Positions 33,804 to 42,255 of a stretch of DNA of 46,829 bases are shown here, piece by piece. This DNA is from Butyrivibrio sp. (lineage in GTDB: Bacteria > Bacillota > Clostridia > Lachnospirales > Lachnospiraceae), in assembly GCA_017413105.1 (NCBI GenBank), contig JAFPVA010000091.1, forward strand, positions 1 through 46,829, in the 5' to 3' direction. Position numbers and translations under genes: made by a program. A model generated the notes under the pieces. The model ran no database searches, had not been told where the DNA came from, and saw only the letters and a program-made list of their open reading frames with translations. Each line of letters opens with the position of its first letter. Position 1 is the first letter of the stretch.

Positions 33804-34421
33804 ATGAATGAAAAATTTTTTGAACTAAAAAAAGAAAAGCAGGACAGGATGATAAATGCAGCGCTGTTAGTCTTTTCCAAATATGGATATTATCATGCGA
33901 GTACTGATGAGATAGTGAAAGAGGCAAATATCAGCAAGGGCCTCTTATTTCATTATTTTACCAGCAAAATTGGAATGTATGCTTTTTTATATGATTATGC
34001 GACCAGATTTGTGACCCTGGAGCTGACGGGCAATGTCGAGAGAAATGAAACAGACTATTTTACTCTGTACAATCAGATTCTTGATGCAAAGGTTGCTGCG
34101 ATGGCCCAGTATCCCTATATTTTTCTTTTCCTGAACAAAGCTGATGAGGAGACGCAGCCGGAGGCACTGGCTGAGATCAGTGAGAGACGGGAAAAATATC
34201 AGCGTATCATGGAGGCTTTGAGGGAGAGAGCCGATATCACTAAATTTGCACCGGGTATCGATTACAGGATGATCGGAGATGTGCTTGATTACACGGTGGA
34301 GGGGCTCATGGAAAAAAATATAAAGAGCGGGAGTTTCAGGGCGGACCTGCTCCTGGAGGAAGCACGAGAATACATAAATATGATCCGGGATATGTCAACC
34401 ATCAGAGCACAGGATATTTAA
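33804..34421 (+). CDS. TetR/AcrR family transcriptional regulator
   Basis: The 205-residue protein has the N-terminal TetR helix-turn-helix (about residues 12-55) with M-I-N-A-A-L-L-V-F-S-K-Y-G-Y, T-D-E-I-V-K-E-A-N-I-S-K-G-L-L-F-H-Y-F and a variable all-helical ligand domain. The ATG at 33804 follows AGGAAG at eight bases; a TTG six bases earlier is less likely. It lies 61 bases ahead of a PfkB-like kinase on the same strand and may be cotranscribed with it. The effector and target genes are unknown. Confidence 0.9.
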   Translation: MNEKFFELKKEKQDRMINAALLVFSKYGYYHASTDEIVKEANISKGLLFHYFTSKIGMYAFLYDYATRFVTLELTGNVERNETDYFTLYNQILDAKVAAMAQYPYIFLFLNKADEETQPEALAEISERREKYQRIMEALRERADITKFAPGIDYRMIGDVLDYTVEGLMEKNIKSGSFRADLLLEEAREYINMIRDMSTIRAQDI

Positions 34422-34482
34422 TATGGCCTGACCATTACACAATATTATTTGACCGGCAATATTAAAATTGAGGAGGCAGATT

Positions 34483-35427
34483 ATGAGCAAATTCTTAGTA
34501 GCAGGTGTTACACAGATTGAGACAATTGTCAGAGTTGAGAAAATCCCAGTGAGTTTCTCTCCGCTAACAAGTGAGATTGACACGATTTTTACTGCTATGG
34601 GAGGCGATGCGTACAATGAATCTCTGGCTCTGGAGTGGCTTGGAGACAGCGTTACGTTCATGTCTATTGTAGGAAGAAACCAGGATCTTGGATTGGTCAA
34701 TCCTCCTGACAGGAAGATAACTCTTTCAACAGAGTATATCATTCCTCAGATGAAGGCGACTCCTACTGCGGTGGTGCTCTACGATAAGAACAGAAAACAG
34801 CAGATTTTTGAAGATATAAAGGATCTTAGAGAAAATGTTTATGACATGTCTATGGTTGCGCCTATAGCTCAGGCCTGCGACATGATGGTGCTTGCGAATG
34901 CGAACTTCTGCAGACCTTTTGCAAAGGCTGCAAAGGAATATGGCAAACCGATTGCTGTAAACATTAGAAGTTATAATCCGGAGAAGGAAAAATATAATAC
35001 GGATTTCCTTGAACCAGCAAAAGTACTGTATTTTAGTGATGATACTCTTACAGAGGATCCATACGATTTCATTGACAGAATGTCTTCAACCTATGGAACA
35101 GAGATCATTATTCTCGGTCAGGGCAGCGAGGGTCTTATTCTTTTTGATAAGACAAAGGATATCCGTGCTCATTATAAAACCGTAAAGACCAATGAGGTTG
35201 TCAATACTATAGGTGCCGGTAATGCGCTCTTTGCATGCTTCCTTCACTATTACATGGAGACAGGAGACAGTGTAAATGCCATAAAGAATGCGCTTTTGTT
35301 TGCATCCTATAAGATTGGCTATATGGGAACTTCTAATGGATTTATGACCACAGATCAGCTGGAACAGTGGAGAAATCTGATCTGGGGTATTAAGAAGAGT
35401 GAGTTTGACGAACTCTCAGGACAGTAA
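34483..35427 (+). CDS. PfkB family carbohydrate kinase-like protein with altered GAGD motif
   Basis: The 314-residue protein has the ribokinase/PfkB fold, with an N-terminal G-G-D-A-Y-N-E-S sugar-binding segment (about residues 40-47) and a C-terminal signature region. The signature reads N-T-I-G-A-G-N-A-L instead of the usual D-T-x-G-A-G-D-A-F, so the catalytic base Asp is Asn247 and the preceding Asp is Asn. The protein may have lost kinase activity, bind a sugar as a sensor, or belong to a variant subfamily. The ATG follows TTGAGGAGGCAGATT. It lies after a TetR gene and before malQ, which has its own promoter. Confidence 0.8.
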   Translation: MSKFLVAGVTQIETIVRVEKIPVSFSPLTSEIDTIFTAMGGDAYNESLALEWLGDSVTFMSIVGRNQDLGLVNPPDRKITLSTEYIIPQMKATPTAVVLYDKNRKQQIFEDIKDLRENVYDMSMVAPIAQACDMMVLANANFCRPFAKAAKEYGKPIAVNIRSYNPEKEKYNTDFLEPAKVLYFSDDTLTEDPYDFIDRMSSTYGTEIIILGQGSEGLILFDKTKDIRAHYKTVKTNEVVNTIGAGNALFACFLHYYMETGDSVNAIKNALLFASYKIGYMGTSNGFMTTDQLEQWRNLIWGIKKSEFDELSGQ

Positions 35428-35447
35428 TAAATGCTTTTAACTAAGGC

Positions 35448-35476
35448 TTGAACAGAAGATAGTAGTATGGTAAAGT
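35448..35476 (+). promoter_or_regulatory. Promoter of malQ-lacI
   Basis: TTGAAC (35448-35453) and TAAAGT (35471-35476) are separated by 17 bases; transcription should start near 35483. Confidence 0.6.
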
Positions 35477-35490
35477 TTATATATCGGAAA

Positions 35491-35504
35491 CGTTACCGGT
35501 AACG
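35491..35504. promoter_or_regulatory. LacI-type operator of malQ
   Basis: CGTTACCGGTAACG is a perfect 14-base palindrome within GGAAACGTTACCGGTAACGG. It begins about eight bases after the predicted start, a position where a repressor blocks transcription. The LacI protein coupled to malQ is the likely ligand. Confidence 0.75.
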
Positions 35505-35545
35505 GCAGATTATTTCCGGAACTTGATCAACAGAGAGGGATTAAC

Positions 35546-37066
35546 ATGGCAAATAGTAAGAAAAAAACTACAAGAGCTTGTGGAGTTCTACTTCCGATTT
35601 TTTCATTATCTTCAGAATATGGAATCGGAACATTTTCAAAGGAGGCTTATGATTTTGTGGACTTTCTGGACGCAGCAGGTCAGAGCTACTGGCAGATATT
35701 GCCTTTAGGACCGACCAGCTACGGGGATTCTCCATATCAGTCTTTTTCTACATTTGCAGGAAATCCATACTATATTGATATAGGCGGGCTTATAGAGGAA
35801 GGTCTCATTACCAAGGAAGAAGCGGATAGCTATAACTTTGGAGGCTCAGAGGAATATATTGATTATGAGAGGCTGTACCGTTCAAGGTTCAAGCTCCTTA
35901 AAAAGGCCTACGAGAATATTTACGGCGCTAAGAATGCCAAAGAGATAACCAAGGAATTCGAAGCTTTCAAGAAGAGAGACGATAATGACTGGCTTAAGGA
36001 CTATGCTCTTTTTATGGCACTTAAGAACGCCAACGGCGGAAGAGCATGGAATACCTGGGAAGAGGGAGTGCGTCTTAGAAAGCCTGCTGCGTTAAAAGAA
36101 GCTTTTAAGAAGTATGCAGATGAGGTGGAGTTTTACTGCTTCCTTCAGTTTGTTTTCCAGAGGCAGTGGATGAGGCTTAAGAGCTATGCAAATGAGAAGG
36201 GGATAGATATCATTGGTGACATTCCTATCTATGTAGCCTTTGATAGTGCAGATACATGGGCAAATCCTGAGCTTTTCCAGCTGGATAAAGATAATGTTCC
36301 GATAGATGTGGCAGGTTGTCCTCCGGATGCTTTCAGTGCAACAGGACAGCTCTGGGGCAATCCTCTTTACAGATGGGATTATCATAAAAAGACCGGCTAC
36401 AAGTGGTGGATGAAGCGTATAGCTCATTGCTACAAGCTCTATGACGTAGTGAGAATCGACCATTTCAGAGGCTTTGATGAGTATTATGCAATTCCTTATG
36501 GCAATTCTACAGCTGAGATTGGAGAATGGAGAAAAGGTCCCGGAATAGAACTCTTTAACATCATGAAAAAAGAGCTTGGTGAAAAGAGAGTTATCGCAGA
36601 GGATCTGGGATTCCTTACACCTTCAGTAATCAAACTCGTGCAGAAGACCGGTTTCCCGGGAATGAAGATTCTGCAGTTTGCCTTTGATTCCAGAGAAGAG
36701 AGCGATTATCTTCCACATAACTACACAAAGAACTGCATTGTTTATACCGGAACTCATGATAATGAGACCACTCTGGGATGGTTTAAGGCGCTTCCTAAGG
36801 GCGACAAGAAGTTTGCAAAAGAATATCTTGGAATCCATTACGCGAAGGATGCAGTTTGGGCTTGCATAAGATCGGCATTTGCCAGCGTTTCGGATACTGC
36901 AATTATTCCGATGCAGGACTATCTTGAACTGGATAAATATGCTAGAATTAATACTCCGTCTACCCTTGGCGGAAACTGGGTATGGAGGATGAAGAAAGAC
37001 GCCCTGACAAAAGACTTGTGCGTTAAGATGCATGATTTTGCCAGGATTTACGGAAGATTAAAGTAA
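35546..37066 (+). CDS. malQ: 4-alpha-glucanotransferase (GH77)
   Basis: MalQ (amylomaltase/disproportionating enzyme) transfers alpha-1,4-glucan segments between maltodextrins, recycling short oligosaccharides from starch or glycogen. The 506-residue protein has the GH77 barrel with its motifs intact: V-R-I-D-H-F-R-G-F (nucleophile Asp), V-I-A-E-D-L-G (acid/base Glu) and T-G-T-H-D-N-E-T (transition-state Asp). It starts with the family's R-A-C-G-V-L-L-P-I-F-S-L. There is no signal peptide, so it is cytoplasmic. The ATG follows AGAGGGATTAAC. Its stop overlaps the next ATG in TAATG, coupling it to a LacI regulator. Confidence 0.96.
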   Translation: MANSKKKTTRACGVLLPIFSLSSEYGIGTFSKEAYDFVDFLDAAGQSYWQILPLGPTSYGDSPYQSFSTFAGNPYYIDIGGLIEEGLITKEEADSYNFGGSEEYIDYERLYRSRFKLLKKAYENIYGAKNAKEITKEFEAFKKRDDNDWLKDYALFMALKNANGGRAWNTWEEGVRLRKPAALKEAFKKYADEVEFYCFLQFVFQRQWMRLKSYANEKGIDIIGDIPIYVAFDSADTWANPELFQLDKDNVPIDVAGCPPDAFSATGQLWGNPLYRWDYHKKTGYKWWMKRIAHCYKLYDVVRIDHFRGFDEYYAIPYGNSTAEIGEWRKGPGIELFNIMKKELGEKRVIAEDLGFLTPSVIKLVQKTGFPGMKILQFAFDSREESDYLPHNYTKNCIVYTGTHDNETTLGWFKALPKGDKKFAKEYLGIHYAKDAVWACIRSAFASVSDTAIIPMQDYLELDKYARINTPSTLGGNWVWRMKKDALTKDLCVKMHDFARIYGRLK

Positions 37067-38097
37067 TGGCAGAGATAACTATAAAAGAGATTGCAAAGAG
37101 ATGCGGAGTCGGAGTAAGCACTGTATCAAGAGCAATCAATGATCACTCGGATATAAATCCCGAGACCAAAAAAAGAATAATGGATGCAATCCGGGAGACC
37201 GGGTATATTCCGAACAACAGCGCAAGAAATCTTAAGAGGATAGATGCAAAGTGTATCGGCGTGCTGGTTAAGGGCATTACCAACCCTTTCTTTGCTCCTA
37301 TGATTGAAAAAGTCGAGCAGGAGACTGAGAAGAGGGGATATGCACTGGTGCTTCGTCATGTTGAGGCTTATGAGAATGAGGTTGATGTGGCACTGGAACT
37401 GGAGAAGGAAAAGAGACTTCGAGGGATAGTGTTCCTTGGAGGAAGTGCCAAGCATTCAGCTGATAAGATGAAGCAGCTGAACGTACCGGTAATCTTTGCA
37501 ACCATTGGCTCAGACATTTCAGATGAACTTAGCAGAAATTCTTATTCGACAGTTTCTGTGGATGATGCATTAGAGAGCCGCAAGATGGTTGAATATCTGA
37601 TTGGTCTTGGACATAAGAAGATAGCCATCCTTACGGAAGGAAATGATGAGCCTTCAATCGTTCAGCTCCGTCTTGAAGGATATATCGATGCACTTAAAAA
37701 ACATGACATTGAGGTAGACAAGAGCCTTATCAAGTACGTTGATAAGAGAATCTACACCATGAAGAATGGTTATGAGACCACCAAAGCTCTCATAGATTCC
37801 GGGGCTAAGTTTACGGCACTGTTTTGCATCTCGGACGTTCTGGCAGTAGGTGCCCTCAGGGCTCTGGCAGATGCCGGTCTTAAGGTGCCTGAGGATGTCA
37901 GTGTTGCAGGATTTGACGGACAGGAGCTTTCCGAGTATACGATACCAAGACTTACAACCATCAAGCAGCCTCTTTCCGACATCTCTGAAGAGACCATGAG
38001 CCTTCTCTTTGATCTTATAGAGGAAAAGAGGGGACACAAGCATCTTGTATTTCCGAGCGAACTGGTTGTGGGACAATCCACCAGAGAACTAGACTGA
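37066..38097 (+). CDS. LacI family transcriptional regulator coupled to malQ
   Basis: The 343-residue LacI/GalR protein has a helix-turn-helix (residues 5-24, I-K-E-I-A-K-R-C-G-V-G-V-S-T-V-S-R-A-I), a hinge ending N-N-S-A-R-N-L-K-R, and the periplasmic-binding-protein-like effector domain from about residue 62. Its ATG overlaps the malQ stop by one base (TAATG), giving translational coupling. It probably binds the perfect palindrome in front of malQ and senses a maltodextrin, glucose or a phosphorylated sugar; the effector is not visible in the sequence. Confidence 0.93.
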   Translation: MAEITIKEIAKRCGVGVSTVSRAINDHSDINPETKKRIMDAIRETGYIPNNSARNLKRIDAKCIGVLVKGITNPFFAPMIEKVEQETEKRGYALVLRHVEAYENEVDVALELEKEKRLRGIVFLGGSAKHSADKMKQLNVPVIFATIGSDISDELSRNSYSTVSVDDALESRKMVEYLIGLGHKKIAILTEGNDEPSIVQLRLEGYIDALKKHDIEVDKSLIKYVDKRIYTMKNGYETTKALIDSGAKFTALFCISDVLAVGALRALADAGLKVPEDVSVAGFDGQELSEYTIPRLTTIKQPLSDISEETMSLLFDLIEEKRGHKHLVFPSELVVGQSTRELD

Positions 38098-38186
38098 TTT
38101 GATAAAGAGAAACTGTATAAATCATAAAGAAAGCATAAATTACAATTTTTTTGATAAATATGATAATCTATATGATTGCGTGCCGA

Positions 38187-38335
38187 TATAATTGAATCAA
38201 AGATAAGGGGAAAGCCAGAATTGGGAAGCTGGCAATCTTGATTCAGGAATAGAGAGTGGCACTCAGCGTAATATTCTTGAATGAAAAATTTAGAGCCTTA
38301 CCCGGTAGCCTGACCAGGTAAGGCCCTAATTTTTT
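38187..38335 (+). ncRNA. Candidate small RNA between the lacI and pfpI genes
   Basis: A perfect TATAAT at 38187-38192 has no good -35 at the right distance. Just downstream is a two-part stem: TGAATCAAAGA (38193-38203) with TCTTGATTCA (about 38237-38246), enclosing GCCAG with CTGGC. The stretch ends in a good terminator at 38291-38335. No ORF or ribosome site is convincing. A 130-140 nt transcript is possible, but the stretch may simply be the 3' end of the malQ-lacI mRNA. Confidence 0.3.
38291..38335. terminator. Bidirectional terminator between the lacI and pfpI genes
   Basis: TAGAGCCTTACC (38291-38302) pairs with GGTAAGGCCCTA (about 38318-38329), one mismatch, and six T follow. On the opposite strand an AAATTTTTC tail also makes it usable for the convergent PfpI gene. 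Confidence 0.88.
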
Positions 38336-38336
38336 G

Positions 38337-38885
38337 TTATCTATATACTATCCTTTTTGCCATTTCATCGGCAGCTTCTTTTCCGTTATAGTGCTCAATG
38401 ATCGCAAGACCAAAATCAATAGCGGTTCCCATTCCGCGGCTGGTAATGAAGTGTCCATCCTTTGTAACTCTATCTGTCTGAGTCTCTGCACCGGTAAGGT
38501 CAACCTCGCATCCCGGGAAACAGCAGGCTTTTTTGCCCTGAAGGATTCCAAGCTTTCCGAAAACAGTAGGAGCTGCGCAGATTGCACAGAGCATCTTTTT
38601 CTTTGAATCAAACTCCTTTATCCTGTCTGTCAGTTCCTTGCACTCTGCAAGGTTTGTGGTACCCGGCATTCCTCCCGGAAGAATGATCATATCGGTATTT
38701 TCAAAATCGATGTCTCCAATAAGCGCGTCGGCTTCAACTGTGATCTTGTGGGAGCCTGTCACATTTTTTCTCCCCATGATAGATGCAGTGATGATCTCAA
38801 TGCCTGCGCGGCGCAGCAGATCAACAACTGTCAGGGCTTCTATCTCTTCGAATCCGTCTGCTAAAAAAATAGCTGTTTTTGCCAT
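38337..38885 (-). CDS. DJ-1/PfpI family protein
   Basis: The 182-residue protein has the DJ-1/PfpI fold. The nucleophile elbow A-I-C-A-A-P places the reactive Cys near residue 102, and the supporting Glu lies in the N-terminal G-F-E-E-I-E-A. Members act as chaperones, deglycases or redox sensors; assignments in this family are disputed, so no reaction is assigned here. The ATG follows GGGGAGGTTATC. Its end abuts the shared terminator. It is divergent from the CYTH gene with 77 bases between. Confidence 0.93.
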   Translation of the reverse strand: MAKTAIFLADGFEEIEALTVVDLLRRAGIEIITASIMGRKNVTGSHKITVEADALIGDIDFENTDMIILPGGMPGTTNLAECKELTDRIKEFDSKKKMLCAICAAPTVFGKLGILQGKKACCFPGCEVDLTGAETQTDRVTKDGHFITSRGMGTAIDFGLAIIEHYNGKEAADEMAKRIVYR

Positions 38886-38962
38886 GATAACCTCCCCATG
38901 AATAGATTATTTAGTGTAATATATAGCTACATTATTCTAGCATAAAACAAAGCGAGGTTACT

Positions 38963-39493
38963 ATGGGAATTGAGATAGAAAAAAAGTTTTTGGTCAGGGA
39001 GATACCGTATGATCTTCAGGATATGCCTTGCCGTATGATAGAACAGGGGTATCTTAATGTCCATCCCGCCGTAAGGATAAGGAAAGAAGACGACAAATAT
39101 TATATGACCTATAAGGCCACAAAAGAGAATTACGAGGGAATTGGCAAGACCGAGTACAACATGCCCCTTGATGAGGAGTCCTATTGCCACTTAAGGACTA
39201 AAGTCGATGGGAATGTGATCACGAAAAAGAGATATCTCATCCCTTTGAATGAGGATGGGTTTGAAAAAGATTATCTTAAAAAGCGCCCGGAACTGGCTGA
39301 GAAGCTTGGTAAGGGCGAGATCATAATAGAACTGGATGTCTTTGAAGGCGTATTTAGTGGCAGGATTCTGGCTGAGGTGGAGTTCCCGGACGAAGATGCT
39401 GCCAAAAACTACAGGATGGCAGCCTGGTTTGAAGAGGACGTTACCGGAGATACCAGATACAGCAACTCCCAGATGAGCCGGGAGAAGTTTTGA
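38963..39493 (+). CDS. CYTH domain protein (triphosphate tunnel family)
   Basis: The 176-residue protein carries the CYTH hallmark E-I-E-K-K-F (residues 4-9, ExExK) and alternating Lys/Arg/Glu strands (V-R-I-R-K, K-K-R-Y, I-I-I-E-L-D-V-F, A-E-V-E-F) that line the eight-stranded tunnel. Family members cleave or bind triphosphates, including inorganic triphosphate and thiamine triphosphate. The exact substrate is unknown. The ATG follows GCGAGGTTACT. Its stop is one base from the end of the convergent glycosyltransferase gene, leaving no room for a terminator between them. Confidence 0.92.
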   Translation: MGIEIEKKFLVREIPYDLQDMPCRMIEQGYLNVHPAVRIRKEDDKYYMTYKATKENYEGIGKTEYNMPLDEESYCHLRTKVDGNVITKKRYLIPLNEDGFEKDYLKKRPELAEKLGKGEIIIELDVFEGVFSGRILAEVEFPDEDAAKNYRMAAWFEEDVTGDTRYSNSQMSREKF

Positions 39494-39494
39494 A

Positions 39495-40448
39495 CTATTT
39501 TATCTTTAAGCTGTAAAGAAGCGGAGCATAGCGGTAGGCTAAGCTGTGCAGGTCAATTTTCTTAATGGGAATTTTTCTCAAAAGAGTCTGAAGCTGACGA
39601 ATCTGATTCTTTGCAGCTTTATCGCCGTTATTATATGCCTTTAAAAGAGAGTACATGCAGTTATCCAGTATTGTCTGATAGCTCTTATCCACAAAATCAG
39701 CACTGCCCTTAAGTTCTTTTCTGATAAGCTCAAAGGCAGGCTCATAGACAAATCTGCCATCTCCGAAAAAGGCTTTTGCGCCGGTAGCAGAAGAACTGCT
39801 CTGAATATAGTGATAGAGCGGAGAATTCACGACAGCAAAGGTTACATTTTTCTTTGAAAAAAGTTTTGTCTGAAACAGAAGGTCTTCGCACATGGAAATA
39901 TTTTCATCGAAACGGATACTTTCAGTGTTCTTTAAAAGATCCGCTCTAAAAAGCCTTGTGAACAGGAAGCCGCGCACGTTATCATTTGTGAACATGGCCC
40001 TGATCAGGGCTTCTGAATCTACGAAACTCTCTTGAAAATCCGGAGAATAAGGGGTTATTACATCATCCTTATGGGTATAGTAACCACAGATTGCTCCCGC
40101 AAGGTCAGAGCCGTCCTGCTTTTTTTGAGCCGCATTAAAAAGAAGCTCAAACATATTCGGTTCTATATAGTCATCTGCGTCAAAAAAAATAATGTAATCG
40201 CCGGTGGCCTTTTCAAGTCCCAGATTTCTAGCAGCGGATACTCCTGCATGCTCTTTTTCTATATATTTAATAGAACCGGATTTTGCAGCATACTCTTTTG
40301 CCAGATCCCCGGAAGCATCGGTGGAACCATCGTTTACAAGGATAATTTCCTGTGGCACCAGAGTAGAAGCGAGAATACTGTCGAGCATTCTCCCTAACGA
40401 AAAAACACTATTGTAAAATGGAATGATAACGGATATACTCTTTTTCAT
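39495..40448 (-). CDS. Family 2 glycosyltransferase
   Basis: The 317-residue GT-A fold glycosyltransferase starts S-V-I-I-P-F-Y-N, has V-N-D-G-S-T-D-A-S near residue 38 and the D-A-D-D metal-binding motif near residue 91. It probably adds a sugar to a surface polysaccharide. A perfect TATAAT sits only seven bases before its ATG on the minus strand, and no Shine-Dalgarno is visible, so its mRNA may be leaderless. It is divergent from the next gene across just 29 bases. Donor and acceptor sugars are unknown. Confidence 0.92.
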   Translation of the reverse strand: MKKSISVIIPFYNSVFSLGRMLDSILASTLVPQEIILVNDGSTDASGDLAKEYAAKSGSIKYIEKEHAGVSAARNLGLEKATGDYIIFFDADDYIEPNMFELLFNAAQKKQDGSDLAGAICGYYTHKDDVITPYSPDFQESFVDSEALIRAMFTNDNVRGFLFTRLFRADLLKNTESIRFDENISMCEDLLFQTKLFSKKNVTFAVVNSPLYHYIQSSSSATGAKAFFGDGRFVYEPAFELIRKELKGSADFVDKSYQTILDNCMYSLLKAYNNGDKAAKNQIRQLQTLLRKIPIKKIDLHSLAYRYAPLLYSLKIK

Positions 40449-40451
40449 GTC

Positions 40452-40461
40452 TATAATTATA
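40452..40461. promoter_or_regulatory. Palindromic -10 element shared by divergent glycosyltransferase genes
   Basis: TATAATTATA (40452-40461) reads as TATAAT on both strands. It lies in the 29-base gap between two divergent starts. The plus-strand gene has GGAG before its ATG, but the minus-strand gene has none. No clear -35 is seen on either side. Confidence 0.55.
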
Positions 40462-40477
40462 CAATAAACGGAGAACT

Positions 40478-41218
40478 ATGGAAAAAGCATTTATTCCGAA
40501 GAAGATTCATTATTTCTGGTTTGGAGGTAATGAAAAGAATTCGAAGGTAAAAAAGTGCATAAGCAGCTGGAAGAAGTTCTGCCCGGATTACGAGATAATT
40601 GAGTGGAACGAGGAAAACTACGACTATAAAAAGCATCCCTTTATGCTGAAGGCTTACAATGAAGGGAAATGGGCTTTTGTATCAGATTACGCAAGGCTTG
40701 ACGTGCTTTACAGTCAGGGGGGTATTTACCTTGATACCGATGTGGAGCTGATCAGGGGAATCGATGATCTTTTGCATAATCATGCATATATTGGTTTTGA
40801 GAAAGAAGATCATGTGGCTGATGGCCTTGGCTTTGGCGGAGAGGCAGGTTTTCCTTTATTTAAAGAAATGATGGAATGCTATGATGACCTTGATGAGTAC
40901 GTGGAGAGTCCAAGGCTAAGGACAAAGGTTTGCATTGCTCATGGACTTAGGACCGACGGCAGCAGGCAAAATGTGGATGGAATGGAAGTTTACCCAATAG
41001 ATTATTTCTGCCCAAAGAGCTTTACCACCGGCCAGGTCAATATTACAGGTAATACCAGGTCGATTCACCATTATGATGCAAGCTGGCATCCAAGACAGGG
41101 CAAAAAATATGTTGCATTGATGAGATTTTTGAACAATCTTCTTGGAGAAGAGAAGGGCAAAAAGATTTTTGACAGAGTGATAGAGACTAAGGATCGTTTA
41201 AAAGGGAAGTTAAAATGA
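40478..41218 (+). CDS. Glycosyltransferase with DXD motif, GT32-like (capsular polysaccharide type)
   Basis: The 246-residue protein starts I-P-K-K-I-H-Y-F-W-F-G, carries V-S-D-Y-A-R-L-D-V-L-Y-S-Q-G-G-I-Y-L-D-T-D-V-E with the DXD metal site near residues 87-89, and matches GT32-like 'capsular polysaccharide synthesis' enzymes that use nucleotide sugars to extend surface glycans. The ATG follows CGGAGAACT. Its stop overlaps the start of the next gene (ATGA), so the two are translationally coupled. Linkage and sugar are unknown. Confidence 0.9.
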   Translation: MEKAFIPKKIHYFWFGGNEKNSKVKKCISSWKKFCPDYEIIEWNEENYDYKKHPFMLKAYNEGKWAFVSDYARLDVLYSQGGIYLDTDVELIRGIDDLLHNHAYIGFEKEDHVADGLGFGGEAGFPLFKEMMECYDDLDEYVESPRLRTKVCIAHGLRTDGSRQNVDGMEVYPIDYFCPKSFTTGQVNITGNTRSIHHYDASWHPRQGKKYVALMRFLNNLLGEEKGKKIFDRVIETKDRLKGKLK

Positions 41219-42159
41219 ATTCAGAGCTGATATCAATAATTGTGCCGGTTTATAACGTGGAGGATTATTTAAAGGAATGCGCGGCCTCCATACTGGCACA
41301 GTCCTATGACAATTTTGAAGTTATATTTGTGGATGATGGTTCAACAGACTCCAGTGGGGAAATATGCGATACACTGGCAAATCTTGATGAAAGGGTCAGG
41401 ATCATTCATCAGGAAAATAGAGGACTGTCCGGGGCAAGAAATCGTGGGATAGAGGAAGCAAAAGGTGATTATATCTGCTTCATTGATTCTGACGACATGA
41501 TAAGATTCAGATATCTTGAGGAACTGTATTCTGCAATTAAGGCCGGGGATGCTGTTATGGCGTTTTGTGATATTGAGTCAGCTAAACTCGCTGAGCCGGC
41601 TTATTCCATAAACGAAAAAGTTAATCTTGGAACCGGCATGTGCAAAAAATGGCTCTCTGATTTTGATTCAAGAGAATATGTTCTTATGGTAGTGGCATGT
41701 AACAAGCTCTTTTCAAAGAAACTCTTTGAAAATGTGAGGTTTGAAAGCGGAAAGTGGCATGAGGATGAATTTGCCATTAACGAACTGATATACAAAATAA
41801 AGACGGCTGTCTATGTTCCTAAGAAATTATATTTTTATCGCCAGAATGAAAAAAGCATAACGGGGAAGAATAATAAAAACAGCAAAAGGCACATGGACAT
41901 TTTTGATGCTTATGCAGGGCGAATCGAGAAGGCTATTGAAAATAACGATACTAAATTTGCTAATATTACGCTGAAGAATTCACTATACAAGCTCTCCAGA
42001 ATGTATTTTGAAAACCCGGAACTGGCTTCCGAGGCAAAAAAACGTTTCCGACAGATGATGGAGAATTATGGAGAAATCCTATCAAAAAAGCAAAAATTAA
42101 AGTACGATTTGTTTTTGAAGTTTCCGAAAAGCTACGCAAAGCTGTTTAGAATAATTTGA
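41215..42159 (+). CDS. Family 2 glycosyltransferase
   Basis: The 314-residue GT-A enzyme begins I-S-I-I-V-P-V-Y-N-V-E, has V-D-D-G-S-T-D-S-S near residue 40 and F-I-D-S-D-D as the metal-binding motif near residue 95. It belongs to the broad GT2 group of capsule, exopolysaccharide and teichoic-acid enzymes. Its start overlaps the end of the GT32-like gene by four bases. A hairpin with a T tract overlaps its stop codon and ends the two-gene unit. Confidence 0.92.
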   Translation: MNSELISIIVPVYNVEDYLKECAASILAQSYDNFEVIFVDDGSTDSSGEICDTLANLDERVRIIHQENRGLSGARNRGIEEAKGDYICFIDSDDMIRFRYLEELYSAIKAGDAVMAFCDIESAKLAEPAYSINEKVNLGTGMCKKWLSDFDSREYVLMVVACNKLFSKKLFENVRFESGKWHEDEFAINELIYKIKTAVYVPKKLYFYRQNEKSITGKNNKNSKRHMDIFDAYAGRIEKAIENNDTKFANITLKNSLYKLSRMYFENPELASEAKKRFRQMMENYGEILSKKQKLKYDLFLKFPKSYAKLFRII

Positions 42160-42182
42160 AACGGGTTTCAAAAATTTTTTTT
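42155..42182 (+). terminator. Rho-independent terminator overlapping the GT2 stop codon
   Basis: TTTGAAA (42155-42161) pairs with TTTCAAA (42166-42172) around CGGG, followed after two A by eight T. The stop codon is inside the left arm. Confidence 0.7.
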
Positions 42183-42193
42183 GCCTTTATGTA

Positions 42194-42222
42194 TTGCTTT
42201 TTGGTTTCTAATTGAATATACT
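42194..42222 (+). promoter_or_regulatory. Promoter of the sugar transferase-GT4 operon
   Basis: TTGCTT (42194-42199) and TATACT (42217-42222) are separated by 17 bases. The resulting leader is about 155 bases long and includes the T-tailed hairpin at 42256-42285. Confidence 0.6.
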
Positions 42223-42255
42223 AGCCTAGGTGATTTTACTTTTGCATTTTTTATG

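Noticed and set aside
36092-37033. 123- and 136-codon minus-strand ORFs inside malQ
   Set aside because: Antisense to intact GH77 catalytic motifs; no promoter or ribosome site supports them.
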